64,000 nt of DNA from RYN-133 sp963785425 (GCA_963785425.1 CAWAVG010000003.1:1-64000), one strand, 5' to 3'. Shown: positions 26,535-36,676, counted from the stretch's first letter. Made by a program: numbers and translations. The notes: a model not told the origin generated them from the letters alone.

Positions 26535-26987
26535 ATGAGCCGCACCCGACACGCCCGACACGCCGACCGCCCGCACCCACGCCCGGACCACGCCGGCAAC
26601 CGAGCTTCCCCCGGCCGACCCGCCGGTGCAGACCCCGTTCGTCCCGCGCTACCGCGAGCCCTGGGTCAACCCGGCCAAGCGCACCTCGGTGATCGTCCTG
26701 GGCGCGGCCGACGGCGGTCGTGCTGCTGGCGCTGCGGCTTCCTGCTCGGCCTGGGGCTTGCGGGCGGCGGGCACCACCACGACCGGTTCGGCACCGGCCG
26801 CCCCGCCGGCATGTACGGACGCGGCTACGGCGACGGTCCCTACGGTCCGGGTGGGCCGCTGCCGGGCCCGGCCGGCAGCGCGACCGGCCGGTACGGTCCC
26901 GACCACCGGCCCCACTACTACGGCACGTACGTGCCGGTGCAGTCACCCTCGTCGGTGAGCGCGTCGCCTGCCCCGTCACACTCGTAG
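26535..26987 (+). CDS. Small single-span membrane protein of unknown function (frameshifted)
   Basis: About 150 residues. A proline/charged cytoplasmic start (MSRTRHARHADRPHPRPDHA) is followed by PFVPRYREPWVNPAKRTSVI, one membrane helix around VIVLGAA/FLLGLGLAGG, and a Gly/Tyr/Pro-rich extracytoplasmic tail (MYGRGYGDGPYGPGG, HYYGTYVPVQSPSSVSASPA). At least three indels near 26,570-26,740 scramble the middle. Similar short His/Gly/Tyr-tailed membrane proteins are common in actinomycetes but have no assigned role. It is divergent from uvrB by 111 bp. Confidence 0.5.
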   Translation: MSRTRHARHADRPHPRPDHAGNRASPGRPAGADPVRPALPRALGQPGQAHLGDRPGRGRRRSCCWRCGFLLGLGLAGGGHHHDRFGTGRPAGMYGRGYGDGPYGPGGPLPGPAGSATGRYGPDHRPHYYGTYVPVQSPSSVSASPAPSHS

Positions 26988-27052
26988 TCGGCGCCTCCAG
27001 AGCCGCCCGAACTGGGTAGGCAGCTGTGGGCTGTCGTCGGGAAGGGAACTAC

Positions 27053-29166
27053 ATGGAGATCTGGCCGGGCACGGCATATCCGCTCGGTGCGACCTACGAC
27101 GGTTCGGGCACCAATTTCGCGCTGTTCAGCGAGGTCGCCGAACGCGTCGAGCTGTGCCTGTTCTCGGCCGACGGGGACGAGACGCGGTTCGAGCTGCCCG
27201 AGGTCGACGGGTTCGTCTGGCACGCGTTCCTGCCCGGCGTCGAGCCGGGCCAGCGCTACGGCTACCGCGTGTACGGCCCGAACGACCCGTCGCACGGGCT
27301 GCGCTGCAACCCGAACAAGCTGCTGCTCGACCCGTACGCGAAGGCGATCGACGGCACCATCGAGTGGGACGAGTCGCTGTTCGGCTACCACTTCGACGAC
27401 CCGGACAGCGTCAACAACGACGACTCGGCCAGTCACATGCCCAAGTGCGTCGTGATCAGCCCGTTCTTCGACTGGGCCAACGACCGCTCGCCGCGCCTGC
27501 CCTACGCCGAGTCGGTGATCTACGAGGCGCACGTCAAGGGCATGACCGAGCTGCACCCCGAGATCCCCGAGGAGATGCGCGGCACGTACGCCGGCATGGC
27601 GCACCCGGTGATGATCGACCACCTGACCTCGCTCGGCATCACGACGCTCGAGCTGATGCCCGTCCACCACTTCGCCAACGACTCGTTCCTCGTCGACAAG
27701 GGCCTGGCGAACTACTGGGGCTACAACACGATCGGGTTCTTCGCGCCCGACTCGAAGTACTCCTCGAGCAGCAACCCCGGTGGCCAGGTGCAGGAGTTCA
27801 AGGCGATGGTGCGCGCGCTGCACGACGCCGGCATCGAAGTCATCCTCGACGTGGTCTACAACCACACCGGCGAGGGCAACCACCTCGGCCCGACGCTGTC
27901 GTTCCGCGGCATCGACAACGCGGCCTACTACCGGCTCGTCGACGACTCGCCGCAGCACTACATGGACTACACCGGCACGGGCAACACGCTCAACGTGCGC
28001 CATCCGCACACGCTGCAGCTGATCATGGACTCGCTGCGGTACTGGGTCACCGAGATGCACGTCGACGGGTTCCGCTTCGACCTCGCGGCGACCCTGGCGC
28101 GCGAGTTCTACGACGTCGACCGGCTGTCGTCGTTCTTCGAACTCGTGCAGCAGGATCCGGTCGTCAGCCAGGTGAAGCTGATCGCCGAGCCGTGGGACGT
28201 CGGGCCGGGCGGCTACCAGGTCGGCAACTTCCCGCCGCAGTGGACGGAGTGGAACGGCAAGTACCGCGACACCGTGCGCGACTTCTGGCGCGGCGAGCCC
28301 GCGACGATCGGTGAGTTCGCGGCGCGCATCACCGGCTCGGCCGACCTGTACGAGACCTCCGGTCGGCGTCCGGTCGCGAGCATCAACTTCGTCACCGCGC
28401 ACGACGGGTTCACGCTGCGCGACCTCGTCTCCTACAACGAGAAGCACAACGAGAACAACCAGGACGACAACAACGACGGCGAGAGCCACAACCGCTCGTG
28501 GAACTGCGGCGTCGAGGGCCCGACCGACGACGCGAAGGTGCTGGCGCTGCGCGCACAGCAGCAGCGCAACTTCATCGCCACGATGTTCGTCTCGCAGGGC
28601 GTGCCGATGATCTGCCACGGCGACGAGCTGGGACGCACCCAGGGCGGCAACAACAACGGCTACTGCCAGGACAACGAGATCACCTGGATCGACTGGTCGA
28701 AGGTCGACGTCGACCTGCTCGCGTTCACCCGGCAGGTCGCCGAACTGCGCCGCGAGCATCCGGTGTTCCGCCGGCGGCGGTTCTTCGACGGCCGTCCGGT
28801 GCGCCGGCGTGGCACGACGGGCTTGCCCGACATCACCTGGTTCACGCCGGACGCGACCGAGATGACCGAGGAGGACTGGGGTTCCGGCTTCGGCCGCTCG
28901 GTCGCGATGTTCCTCAACGGCCAGGGCATTCCCGACCGTGACAGCCGCGGTCAGCGCGTCGTCGACGACTCGTTCTACCTGCGCGTTCAGCGCGCACGAC
29001 GCCGAGATCGACTTCGCCCTGCCGCCGTCCGAGTACGGCGTCGGCCTGGGAGATCATCATCGACACCCTCAACGGTGTCGACGAGGACATGCCCGAGGTC
29101 GTCGCGGCGGGTGCGACCGTCCCCATCGGGCCGCGCGCGATCGTCGTCCTGCGGCGCGCCGACTGA
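27053..29166 (+). CDS. glgX: Glycogen debranching enzyme GlgX/TreX (frameshifted near 3' end)
   Basis: A GH13 isoamylase-type enzyme that cleaves alpha-1,6 branches. It starts MEIWPGTAYPLGATYDGSGT at ATG 27,053 behind GGGAAGGG. An N-terminal CBM48 is followed by the GH13 regions DVVYNHT, GFRFDLAATLARE (nucleophile Asp), KLIAEPWDVGPGG (acid Glu) and NFVTAHDGFTLRD (transition-state Asp). SYNEKHNENNQDDNNDGESH is the GlgX-typical loop. Two extra bases near 28,985 and 29,047 explain the breaks before FSAHDAEIDFALPP and WEIIIDTLNG; 3n+2 agrees, giving about 704 residues. Followed after 4 bp by treY and then treZ, it supplies linear glucans for trehalose formation. Confidence 0.93.
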
Positions 29167-29170
29167 ACCG

Positions 29171-31448
29171 ATGCTGACCTCGACCTACCGGCTGCAGATC
29201 CGGCCGTCCTTCGACCTGCACGCCGCCGCCGACCTGTGCGACTACCTGGCGACCCTGGGCGTCGGCGCCACGTACCTGTCGCCGCTGCTGACCGCGGCCA
29301 AGGGCTCCGACCACGGCTACGACGTGATCGCCTTCGACACGGTCGATCCGGCACGAGGCGGCACGGACGGCTGGACGCGCCTGCTCGCGGCAGCCCGCTC
29401 CCGCGGGCTCGGCATCGTCGTCGACATCGTCCCGAACCACACCGGTGTCGCGACGCCGAGCGAGAACCCGGCGTGGTGGGACGTCCTGAAGTACGGCCGC
29501 GATTCGCGCTACGCGAGCTGGTTCGACATCGAGTGGGGCCGCGGCCGGCTGCTGCTGCCCGGTGCTCGGCGACGAGTTCCGGCCCGACGAGCTCACGATC
29601 GAGGACGGCAGCGCCGGACCCGAGCTGCGCTACTACGAGCACCGCTTCCCGATCGCGCCCGGCACCGAGGGCGGCTCGCCGGCCGAGGTGGCCGAGCGGC
29701 AGCACTACGAGCTGGTCAACTTCCGGCGCGCCGACACCGAGCAGAACTACCGCCGCTTCTTCGCCGTGGTGACGCTCGCCGGTCTGCGCATCGAGGACCC
29801 GGCCGTGCTGGAGGCGACGCACGAGCAGATCCGCCGCTGGGTGCGCGACGACGGCATCGACGGCCTGCGCGTCGACCACCCGGACGGCCTCGCCGACCCC
29901 GTCGGGTACATGACCGCGCTGCGCGAGATGGCCGGCCCGCAGGCGTGGCTCACGGTCGAGAAGATCCTCGAGCCGGGCGAGACACTTCCGCCGAGCTGGC
30001 CCGTCGACGGCACCACCGGCTACGACGCGCTCACCGAGGTGCAGGAGCTGTTCGTCGACCCGGCGGCCGAAACCGCCTTCGACGAGCTCTACCGCGACCT
30101 GACCGGCGACCACCGCTCGTTCCACGAGCACGTCGAGGCCGGCAAGCGCACGGCGGTGAGCACGATCCTGCAGGCCGAGGTGTCCCGGCTGGCGCCGGCT
30201 CGTGCCCGGCGTCGACAAGGCGACCGAAGCGCTCGCCGAACTCGCCGTGCAGTTCCCCGTGTACCGGTCGTACCTGCCGGCCGGAGCGGAGTACCTGGCG
30301 CAGGCGATCGAAGCCGCCCGCGACGCCCGTCCCGAACTCGCCGACACGATCGGCGCGCTCGCCGCCCGGCTCTGCCGACCCGGCCGACGAACTGTGCGTG
30401 CGCTTCCAGCAGCTGACGGGCGCGGTCATGGCCAAGGGTGTCGAGGACACCACCTACTACCGCTACAGCCGTTTCATCGCGCTCAACGAGGTCGGCGGCA
30501 ACCCTGCGCAGTTCGGCGCCGACGCCGCATGCCTTCCACGCCGCCCAGCAGCAGCGTCAGGAGACGCTGCCGCACAGCATGACGACCCTGTCGACGCACG
30601 ACACGAAGCGCGGCGAGGACGTGCGTGCCCGCCTGGCGGTCGTGAGCGAGCTCCCCGACGAGTGGGCGACGCTGGTGCGGGGCCTCTTCGACGCCGTGCC
30701 GATCAGCGACGCGTCGTTCGGCTACCTGCTGTGGCAGACCTTCGCGGGCGCCGGGTTCATCGACCGCGACCGCATGCACGCCTACGCCGAGAAGGCGATG
30801 CGCGAGGCCGCCCAGAGCACCGGCTGGATCGATCCCGACGAGGCATTCGAACGCACCGTGCACGACGCGGTCGACCGCGCCTACGACGACGCCGCGGTGC
30901 ACGCGCCGCTCGCCGAGTTCGTCGGCCGGATCACGCCTTACGGCTGGACGAACTCGCTGTCGCAGAAGCTCGTGCAGCTCACGATGCCTGGGGTGCCCGA
31001 CGTCTACCAGGGCACCGAACTCTGGGAGGACTCGCTCGTCGACCCGGACAACCGCCGACCGCTCGACGTCGACCTGCGCCGCGCGATGCTCGACGCGATC
31101 GACACCGGCACCGAACCGCCCGCGGTGGGCGCCGACGGTGCGGCGAAGCTCTGGGTCGTGTCACGCACGCTGCGGCTGCGACGCGACTGGCCCGACCTGT
31201 TCGCGTCCTACACGCCGGTGCGCGCCGCCGGGACGGCGGCCGACCATGCCGTCGCCTTCGACCGCGGCGGCGTGATCACCGTCGCCACGCGCCTGCCGGT
31301 CGGTCTCGAGCGCGCCGGGGGCTGGGGCGACACGACGTTGGACATCGGGCATGAGGCCACCGACGTGATCTCCGGCCGCCGCATCGACGCGCAGGTGCGC
31401 CTCGCCGACCTTCTCGCCGGATACCCGGTCGCCCTGCTCGTCCGCTGA
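29171..31448 (+). CDS. treY: Malto-oligosyltrehalose synthase TreY (frameshifted)
   Basis: Isomerises the reducing-end alpha-1,4 bond of maltodextrins to alpha,alpha-1,1, giving maltooligosyl trehalose. It starts MLTSTYRLQIRPSFDLHAAA at ATG 29,171. The GH13 regions are VVDIVPNHTG, GIDGLRVDHPDGLADP (nucleophile), WLTVEKILEPGETLP (acid Glu) and TTLSTHDTKRGEDVRARLAV. TreY-specific segments are TDGWTRLLAAARSRG, VMAKGVEDTTYYRYSRFIAL and TMPGVPDVYQGTELWE. Four extra bases (29,567, 30,196, 30,372 and 30,528) restore one frame; the length of 3n+1 agrees (about 758 residues). The last third, from about 30,560, is clean. It ends 3 bp from the convergent PPK2 gene. Confidence 0.93.
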
Positions 31449-31451
31449 GCC

Positions 31452-32291
31452 TCAGGACGAGGGGGCGAGGCGCTTCTTCAGGGCAGCGACGTCGAGGTCG
31501 GGCCGCGGATAGTGCGGATCGAGGGATTCGAGCGTCTCGAGCACCAGCTGGGCGACCGCCCAGTTGCGGTACTTCTTCGAGTCCGACGGCACGACGTACC
31601 AAGGCGCCTCAGGCGTGTCGCACCGCTCGAGCATCGCCTGGAACGCCTCCTGGTACTGCGGCCACAGCGCACGCTCGTCGAGGTCAGCGGCATGGAACTT
31701 CCACTGCTTGTGCGGCCGCTCGAGGCGCCGGAGCAGCCGCCTGCGCTGCCTGTCCTTCGAGATGTGCAGGAACACCTTCACCACGGTCGTGCCGTGCGCG
31801 ACCAGATTGCGCTCGAACGCGTTGATCTTGTCGTAGCGCGACTCCCACTCCTCGCGCGGGACGAGGTCGTGCACGCGCACGATGAGCACGTCCTCGTAGT
31901 GCGACCGGTCGAAGATCCCGATGACGCCGGGAGGCGGGACGCGCTTCTTGACGCGCCACAGAAAGGTATGCCGCAGCTCCTCGCGCGTCGGCCTGCCGAA
32001 CGCCGTGTACTGCACGCCGATCGGCCCGCACGCGCCGATCACGTGCTCGGAGGTGCCCCCCTTGCCGGACGTGTCGATGCCCTGCAGCAGCAACAGCATG
32101 CTGCGTCGGCCGCCGGCGGTCGACTCCGCCCACAGCTGCTCCTGCAACGAAGCGATCCGCTCGGCGTGATCGGCGAGCTTCGCCTTCAGCTTGCTCTTCT
32201 TCGGCGCCCCCGGCCTGCTACCCGGGTCGATGTCGGCGAGCCGACCGGTGCCGTTGGCGAATGCGAGCCGCTCGCGAAGGGAGGTTGCCAC
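31452..32291 (-). CDS. Polyphosphate kinase 2-family protein
   Basis: 279 residues, undamaged. Walker A is MLLLLQGIDTSGKGGTSEHV and Walker B GVIGIFDRSHYEDVLIVRVH. The lid region is KDRQRRRLLRRLERPHKQWK and the C-terminus WYVVPSDSKKYRNWAVAQLV. This is the single-domain PPK2 layout, which moves phosphate between polyphosphate and nucleotides (AMP, ADP or GDP); the class is not resolved. The start is GTG 32,291, within a duplicated 13-bp sequence (32,285-32,313) that creates two alternative in-frame GTGs. It lies on the opposite strand between treY and treZ. Confidence 0.88.
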   Translation of the reverse strand: MATSLRERLAFANGTGRLADIDPGSRPGAPKKSKLKAKLADHAERIASLQEQLWAESTAGGRRSMLLLLQGIDTSGKGGTSEHVIGACGPIGVQYTAFGRPTREELRHTFLWRVKKRVPPPGVIGIFDRSHYEDVLIVRVHDLVPREEWESRYDKINAFERNLVAHGTTVVKVFLHISKDRQRRRLLRRLERPHKQWKFHAADLDERALWPQYQEAFQAMLERCDTPEAPWYVVPSDSKKYRNWAVAQLVLETLESLDPHYPRPDLDVAALKKRLAPSS

Positions 32292-32313
32292 GGGACAAGA
32301 TTGCCACGGGACA
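32285..32313. repeat. 13-bp direct repeat across the PPK2 start codon
   Basis: TTGCCACGGGACA at 32,285-32,297 is repeated at 32,301-32,313 with a 3-base spacer. On the minus strand each copy carries TGTCCCGTGGCAA, so the GTG start and its upstream bases exist twice. The copies are 16 bp apart and therefore in different frames. Confidence 0.8.
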
Positions 32314-32477
32314 GGTGTAACCGAATCTCAGCGCACCAATCGGTGCGGGCCGGAGGTGGCAGGGGCACTTGCGGCAGCAGGAGCACCGCGGGCCCGGACG
32401 GTCCTGTCGACCATGAGGCTGATCATGGCGCCGGCCTGGCTGTTAGCGCTGCCGGCGCATCGGGCAGGGTGGCCAAC

Positions 32478-34190
32478 GTGAAGGAACTGCGGGTCTGGGC
32501 ACCGAACGCATCTCGCGTCGGCGTCGTTGTGGACAAGGTACGTACCGAACTGGAATCGGCCGATGACGGCTGGTGGGCGGGGCCACCGCTCGCTCCCGGC
32601 ACCGACTACGCGTTCCTGCTCGACGACAGCGACGAGCCGGTCCCGGATCCCGCCAGCCGATGGCAGCCGTACGGCGTGCACGGCGCGAGCCGTGTCTACG
32701 ACCAGGACGCGTACGCCTGGAACGACGCGCAGTGGCGTGGACGCGATCTGCCGGGCGCGGTGATCTACGAGTTGCACGTCGCGACCTTCACGCCCGGCGC
32801 CACGTTCGACGCCGCCATCGAGCGTCTCGACCACCTCGTCGACCTCGGCATCACGCACGTCGAGGTGATGCCGGTCAACGCCGTCAACGGGGTGTGGAAC
32901 TGGGGCTACGACGGGGTCGACTGGTACGCCGTGCACGAGCCGCTCGGCGGCCCCGACGGGTTCAAGCGCTTCGTCGACGCCGCGCATGCCCGCGGCCTCG
33001 CTGTCGTGCTCGACGTCGTCTACAACCACCTCGGCCCGTCGGGGAACTACCTCCCGCGGTTCGGCCCGTACCTCAAGCCGGGACGCAACACCTGGGGCGA
33101 TCTCGTGAACGTCGAGGAACCCGCGGTGCGCGAGCACGTCATCGCCAACGCACTGATGTGGCTGCGTGACTTCCACGTCGACGGGCTGCGCCTCGACGCC
33201 GTGCACGCGTTGCAGGACAGCTCCGACACCCACATTCTCGCCGAGCTCGCCACCCGCGTCGCCGCCCTGCGCGACGAGGTCGGCCGACCGCTCACCCTGA
33301 TCGCCGAGTCCGATCTCAACGACCCCGTGATGATCGACCCGCAGCCGCAGGGCTACGGCCTCGACGCACAATGGGACGACGACGTGCACCACGCGCTGCA
33401 TTCGGCGCTGTCCGGCGAGACGCAGGGTTACTACGTCGACTTCGGCCCGCTGGCGGTGCTGCAGAAGGTGCTCACTCGCGCGTTCTTCCACGACGGCACG
33501 TACTCGACCTTCCGCGGCCGCAACCACGGTCGTCCGGTCGACCGCAGCACGACACCCGGCTGGCGGTTCGTGGTCGCACTGCAGAACCACGACCAGGTCG
33601 GCAACCGCGCCGTCGGCGACCGCCTGCCGGAGATCACGTCACCGGGCCTCCTGCGCGTCGGAGCGGTACTGCTCCTCACCGCACCGTTCACCCCGATGTT
33701 GTGGATGGGCGAGGAGTGGGCGGCATCGACGCGCTGGCCCTTCTTCACGTCCCACCCCGAGCCCGAACTCGCCGCCGCGACCGGTCAGGGCCGCATCGCC
33801 GAATTTGCCGAGCACGGCTGGGACGTCAGCCAGATGATCGATCCGCAGGACGAGACTGCCTACCGCAGCGCCGTCCTCGACTGGGACGAGGCCACGCAGG
33901 GCGCCCACGGTGACATGCTCGCCCTGTACAGGCAGGTGATCTCGCTGCGCTCGTCCGAGCCGGACCTGGCCGATGTCGACCTGCGCCACGTGCAGGTCGA
34001 CATCGACGAGGACGAGCGTTGGCTGGTCATGCACCGCGGCGGATTGCGGATCATCGCCAACCTCTCGCCGCAGCCCCGGACGATTGCGGTCGATGCCGTC
34101 GATCTCGTACTCGCGACCGGCGAGATCGACCTCGGCAGCGGCGAGGTGAACATCGGTCCGGAGAGCGCGGCGATCGTTCGCGTGCAGTGA
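32478..34190 (+). CDS. treZ: Malto-oligosyltrehalose trehalohydrolase TreZ
   Basis: 570 residues, undamaged. It releases trehalose from maltooligosyl trehalose. It starts GTG 32,478 (VKELRVWAPNASRVGVVVDK), with an alternative GTG at 32,469. An N-terminal CBM48-like domain is followed by GH13 regions VLDVVYNHLGPSGNYLPRFG, DFHVDGLRLDAVHALQDSSD (nucleophile Asp), LTLIAESDLNDPVM (acid Glu) and VVALQNHDQVGNRAVGDRL. APFTPMLWMGEEWAASTRWP and FFTSHPEPEL are TreZ-specific. It completes the TreX-TreY-TreZ route from glycogen to trehalose, an osmolyte and reserve in actinomycetes. Confidence 0.95.
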   Translation: MKELRVWAPNASRVGVVVDKVRTELESADDGWWAGPPLAPGTDYAFLLDDSDEPVPDPASRWQPYGVHGASRVYDQDAYAWNDAQWRGRDLPGAVIYELHVATFTPGATFDAAIERLDHLVDLGITHVEVMPVNAVNGVWNWGYDGVDWYAVHEPLGGPDGFKRFVDAAHARGLAVVLDVVYNHLGPSGNYLPRFGPYLKPGRNTWGDLVNVEEPAVREHVIANALMWLRDFHVDGLRLDAVHALQDSSDTHILAELATRVAALRDEVGRPLTLIAESDLNDPVMIDPQPQGYGLDAQWDDDVHHALHSALSGETQGYYVDFGPLAVLQKVLTRAFFHDGTYSTFRGRNHGRPVDRSTTPGWRFVVALQNHDQVGNRAVGDRLPEITSPGLLRVGAVLLLTAPFTPMLWMGEEWAASTRWPFFTSHPEPELAAATGQGRIAEFAEHGWDVSQMIDPQDETAYRSAVLDWDEATQGAHGDMLALYRQVISLRSSEPDLADVDLRHVQVDIDEDERWLVMHRGGLRIIANLSPQPRTIAVDAVDLVLATGEIDLGSGEVNIGPESAAIVRVQ

Positions 34191-34197
34191 CGCCGCA

Positions 34198-34986
34198 GTG
34201 ATCACGCCGCCGCCGGTAGCGGTCGACACCCGGCCACGGCTCGACCAGCTCCTCGACCTGATGCGGCGCCACGACCCGCGGCCGTGGGGCTGGCGGCCGG
34301 TCGTGATGCCGTGCGCCGCGCTCGTGGTGTCGATCATCGCGGGCAGCGTGGTGACGCACTTCGTGCATCCACACGGCTTCGCGGAGTCGCTCACGGTGGT
34401 GATCGTGCTGACAGCGCTGCTTTACGGCATCCTGATCGCCGCGGTCCTGTACGCCGGCCGTGACCTCGTGCGGCGGTACTCGGGCTGGGGGTGGACCTTC
34501 GGGTTGCAGCGGCCGAAGTGGATGGATCTCGCCTGGCTCGCCGCAGGATTCGGGATGGCACTCGGCGGGCGCCTGGTCGTCGGCGTGATCGCCAACGGGT
34601 TGTCGCACGGCAAGGCGTTGCAGCAGTCGCAGAACCTGGTGGTGAAGTCGCACTCCGTCGCGGTCTACGTCGTGCTCGGCCTCATCGTCGTGTTGATCGC
34701 CCCGATCGTCGAGGAGCTCATGTTCCGCGGGATGATGTTGCGGACCTTCATGCGGCGCTGGGGATTCTGGCCCGCGGCGCTCGCGTCGTCGGCGATCTTC
34801 GCGCTGTTCCACACCTACGAGGTGAGCACGCTGGCCGGCGCGCTGACCCTCGCCGGTGTCGTGTTCACCCTCGGCCTGGCGAACTGCCTCCTGGTGCGGT
34901 GGAGCGGGCGGCTGGCTGCCGGGATCATGAACCACATGCTGTTCAACGGCCTGGCCGTGCTCGCGCTCATCCTCATGAATACGTGA
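34198..34986 (+). CDS. CPBP-family intramembrane glutamic endopeptidase
   Basis: 262 residues, undamaged, starting GTG 34,198, 7 bp after treZ. About seven or eight hydrophobic segments are seen (VVMPCAALVVSIIAGSVVTH, VVIVLTALLYGILIAAVLYA, VAVYVVLGLIVVLIAPIVEE and others). The catalytic motifs are PIVEELMFRGMMLRTFM (EExxxR), ALFHTYEV (FxxxH) and IMNHMLFNGLAV (third motif HxxxN). CPBP members process prenylated proteins or act as self-immunity and regulatory proteases. The substrate is unknown, and nothing like a bacteriocin gene is near. Confidence 0.88.
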   Translation: MITPPPVAVDTRPRLDQLLDLMRRHDPRPWGWRPVVMPCAALVVSIIAGSVVTHFVHPHGFAESLTVVIVLTALLYGILIAAVLYAGRDLVRRYSGWGWTFGLQRPKWMDLAWLAAGFGMALGGRLVVGVIANGLSHGKALQQSQNLVVKSHSVAVYVVLGLIVVLIAPIVEELMFRGMMLRTFMRRWGFWPAALASSAIFALFHTYEVSTLAGALTLAGVVFTLGLANCLLVRWSGRLAAGIMNHMLFNGLAVLALILMNT

Positions 34987-35004
34987 GGAGGTGCACGGAA
35001 CAAG

Positions 35005-35622
35005 ATGATCCGACGAACTCCGCCTGATCATGACGCCAACATCGAGGTGCGATCCGCGGTCGGGCGCTTCGAGGATTTCGCGACCGTGGTGGGAGTGCAG
35101 TCACCCGGTGCGCGGGGCTGCTGGTGCATGTCCTACCGCGACAGCCGGGTCGCGCCGCTCGACCGGCCCGCGTACATGCGCGCCGAATGCTCGACCGAAC
35201 CGGGGCCGGGCGTCCTCGCCTATGTCGACGGCGCAGTCGCCGGCTGGTGCTCGGTCGCGCCGCGCTCCAGCTATCGGCGGCTGCTCAACTCGCGCACGAT
35301 CCCGATTCCCCACGACGCCGACCCGTGGGTGGTCGTCTGCTTCGTCGTCCGGCCGGGCCACCGCAGGCAGGGGCTGATGCACCATCTGCTCGCGGGGGCG
35401 ATCGATCACGCGAAGGCGCAGGGGGCCGCGGTCGTCGAGGGCTATCCGATCGAGACCGGCGGAACGCGTGTCGACGTCATTTCCGGCTACGTGGGTACTG
35501 TCGAGCTGTTCGAACGCGCCGGCTTCGCTCGCGTGGCGCCGACATCGGCACACAGCGGCGGCCGACCGCGTTGCGTGATGCGCAGGCTCCTCCAGCTGGA
35601 CGACTCCGCAATGAAAGACTGA
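35005..35622 (+). CDS. GNAT-family N-acetyltransferase
   Basis: 205 residues, undamaged, ATG 35,005. The acetyl-CoA loop is VVCFVVRPGHRRQGLMHHLL (motif A, R/Q-x-x-G-x-G/A form), preceded by GVLAYVDGAVAGWCSVAP and followed by AIDHAKAQGAAVVEGYPIE and VELFERAGFARVAP. A cysteine-rich segment GARGCWCMSYRD near the N-terminus is typical of this actinobacterial subgroup. The acceptor is unknown. Confidence 0.82.
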   Translation: MIRRTPPDHDANIEVRSAVGRFEDFATVVGVQSPGARGCWCMSYRDSRVAPLDRPAYMRAECSTEPGPGVLAYVDGAVAGWCSVAPRSSYRRLLNSRTIPIPHDADPWVVVCFVVRPGHRRQGLMHHLLAGAIDHAKAQGAAVVEGYPIETGGTRVDVISGYVGTVELFERAGFARVAPTSAHSGGRPRCVMRRLLQLDDSAMKD

Positions 35623-35626
35623 GGCG

Positions 35627-36664
35627 ATGGACGTCCTCGACCAGTACGTGCCCGCAGCAGACCGCTACGACGCGATGACGTATCGCCGGGTGGGGCGAAG
35701 CGGATTGCACCTGCCCGCGATCTCACTCGGCCTGTGGCACAACTTCGGTGACGACAACCCGATCAGCACGCAGCGCGCGGTGCTGCGGCGCGCATTCGAC
35801 CGCGGCGTGACGCACTTCGATCTGGCCAACAACTACGGGCCGCCGTACGGCAGCGCGGAGCTCAACTTCGGACGGATCTTCCGCGAGGACTTCGCACGCG
35901 TGCGGGACGAGCTGGTCATCTCGACGAAGGCCGGCTGGGACATGTGGCCCGGTCCGTACGGGGATCTCGGTTCGCGCAAGTACCTGCTCGGCTCGCTCGA
36001 CCAGTCCCTGCAGCGCATGGGCCTCGACTACGTCGACATCTTCTACCACCACCGCTTCGACCCGGACACTCCGCTCGAGGAGTCGCTGGGCGCGCTCGAC
36101 ACCGCCGTGCGCCAGGGCAAGGCGCGCTACATCGGCATCTCGTCCTACTCACCGCAGCGCACTGAGCAGGCCATCGCAATCCTGCGCGACCTGGGGACGC
36201 CGCTGCTGATTCATCAGCCGTCCTACTCGATGCTCAACCGCTGGATCGAGGAGGGCCTGCTCGACGTTCTCGGCGAGCAGGGCATCGGGTGTATCGCCTT
36301 CTCGCCGTTGGCGCAGGGCATGCTGACCGATCGCTACCTGAAGGGCGTGCCGGCAGGGTCGCGTGCGTCGAAGGGCACCTCGCTCGATCCCGCGTTGCTC
36401 TCGGACGAGAACATCAAGCACATCCGGGCGCTCAACCGCATCGCCGCGAAGCGTGGCCAGACCCTCGCCCAACTCGCCATCAGCTGGGTTTTGCGTGACG
36501 AGCGGGTGACCTCGGCGCTGGTCGGCGCATCCAGCGTCGCGCAGCTCGACGACAGCCTGGATGCCGTGCACAACACCGAGTTCGACGTCGCTGAGCTACG
36601 GTCCATCGACCGGCACGCTGTCGACGGCGGCATCAACCTGTGGGCCGGCCCAAGCAACGCCTGA
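35627..36664 (+). CDS. Aldo/keto reductase, glyceraldehyde-3-phosphate reductase-like (YghZ group)
   Basis: 345 residues, undamaged, ATG 35,627 five bases after the acetyltransferase stop. The catalytic tetrad is visible: FDLANNYGPPYGSAE (Asp and Tyr), VISTKAGWDMWPGPYG (Lys) and DIFYHHRFDPDTPLEE (His). The NADPH-binding end is VTSALVGASSVAQLDDSL. The YPxAxxRY-like start (YVPAADRYDAMTYRRVGRSG) and GPYGDLGSRKYL are typical of the YghZ/KCNAB group, which reduces L-glyceraldehyde 3-phosphate and methylglyoxal. The physiological substrate is inferred. Confidence 0.88.
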   Translation: MDVLDQYVPAADRYDAMTYRRVGRSGLHLPAISLGLWHNFGDDNPISTQRAVLRRAFDRGVTHFDLANNYGPPYGSAELNFGRIFREDFARVRDELVISTKAGWDMWPGPYGDLGSRKYLLGSLDQSLQRMGLDYVDIFYHHRFDPDTPLEESLGALDTAVRQGKARYIGISSYSPQRTEQAIAILRDLGTPLLIHQPSYSMLNRWIEEGLLDVLGEQGIGCIAFSPLAQGMLTDRYLKGVPAGSRASKGTSLDPALLSDENIKHIRALNRIAAKRGQTLAQLAISWVLRDERVTSALVGASSVAQLDDSLDAVHNTEFDVAELRSIDRHAVDGGINLWAGPSNA

Positions 36665-36676
36665 CGCGACGGCCCG

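Noticed and set aside
19420..30530. Programmed ribosomal frameshifting in psuG, treY or glgX
   Set aside because: The breaks are numerous, lie in unrelated sequences without slippery heptamers, and are each cured by removing one base, so sequence error is far more likely.
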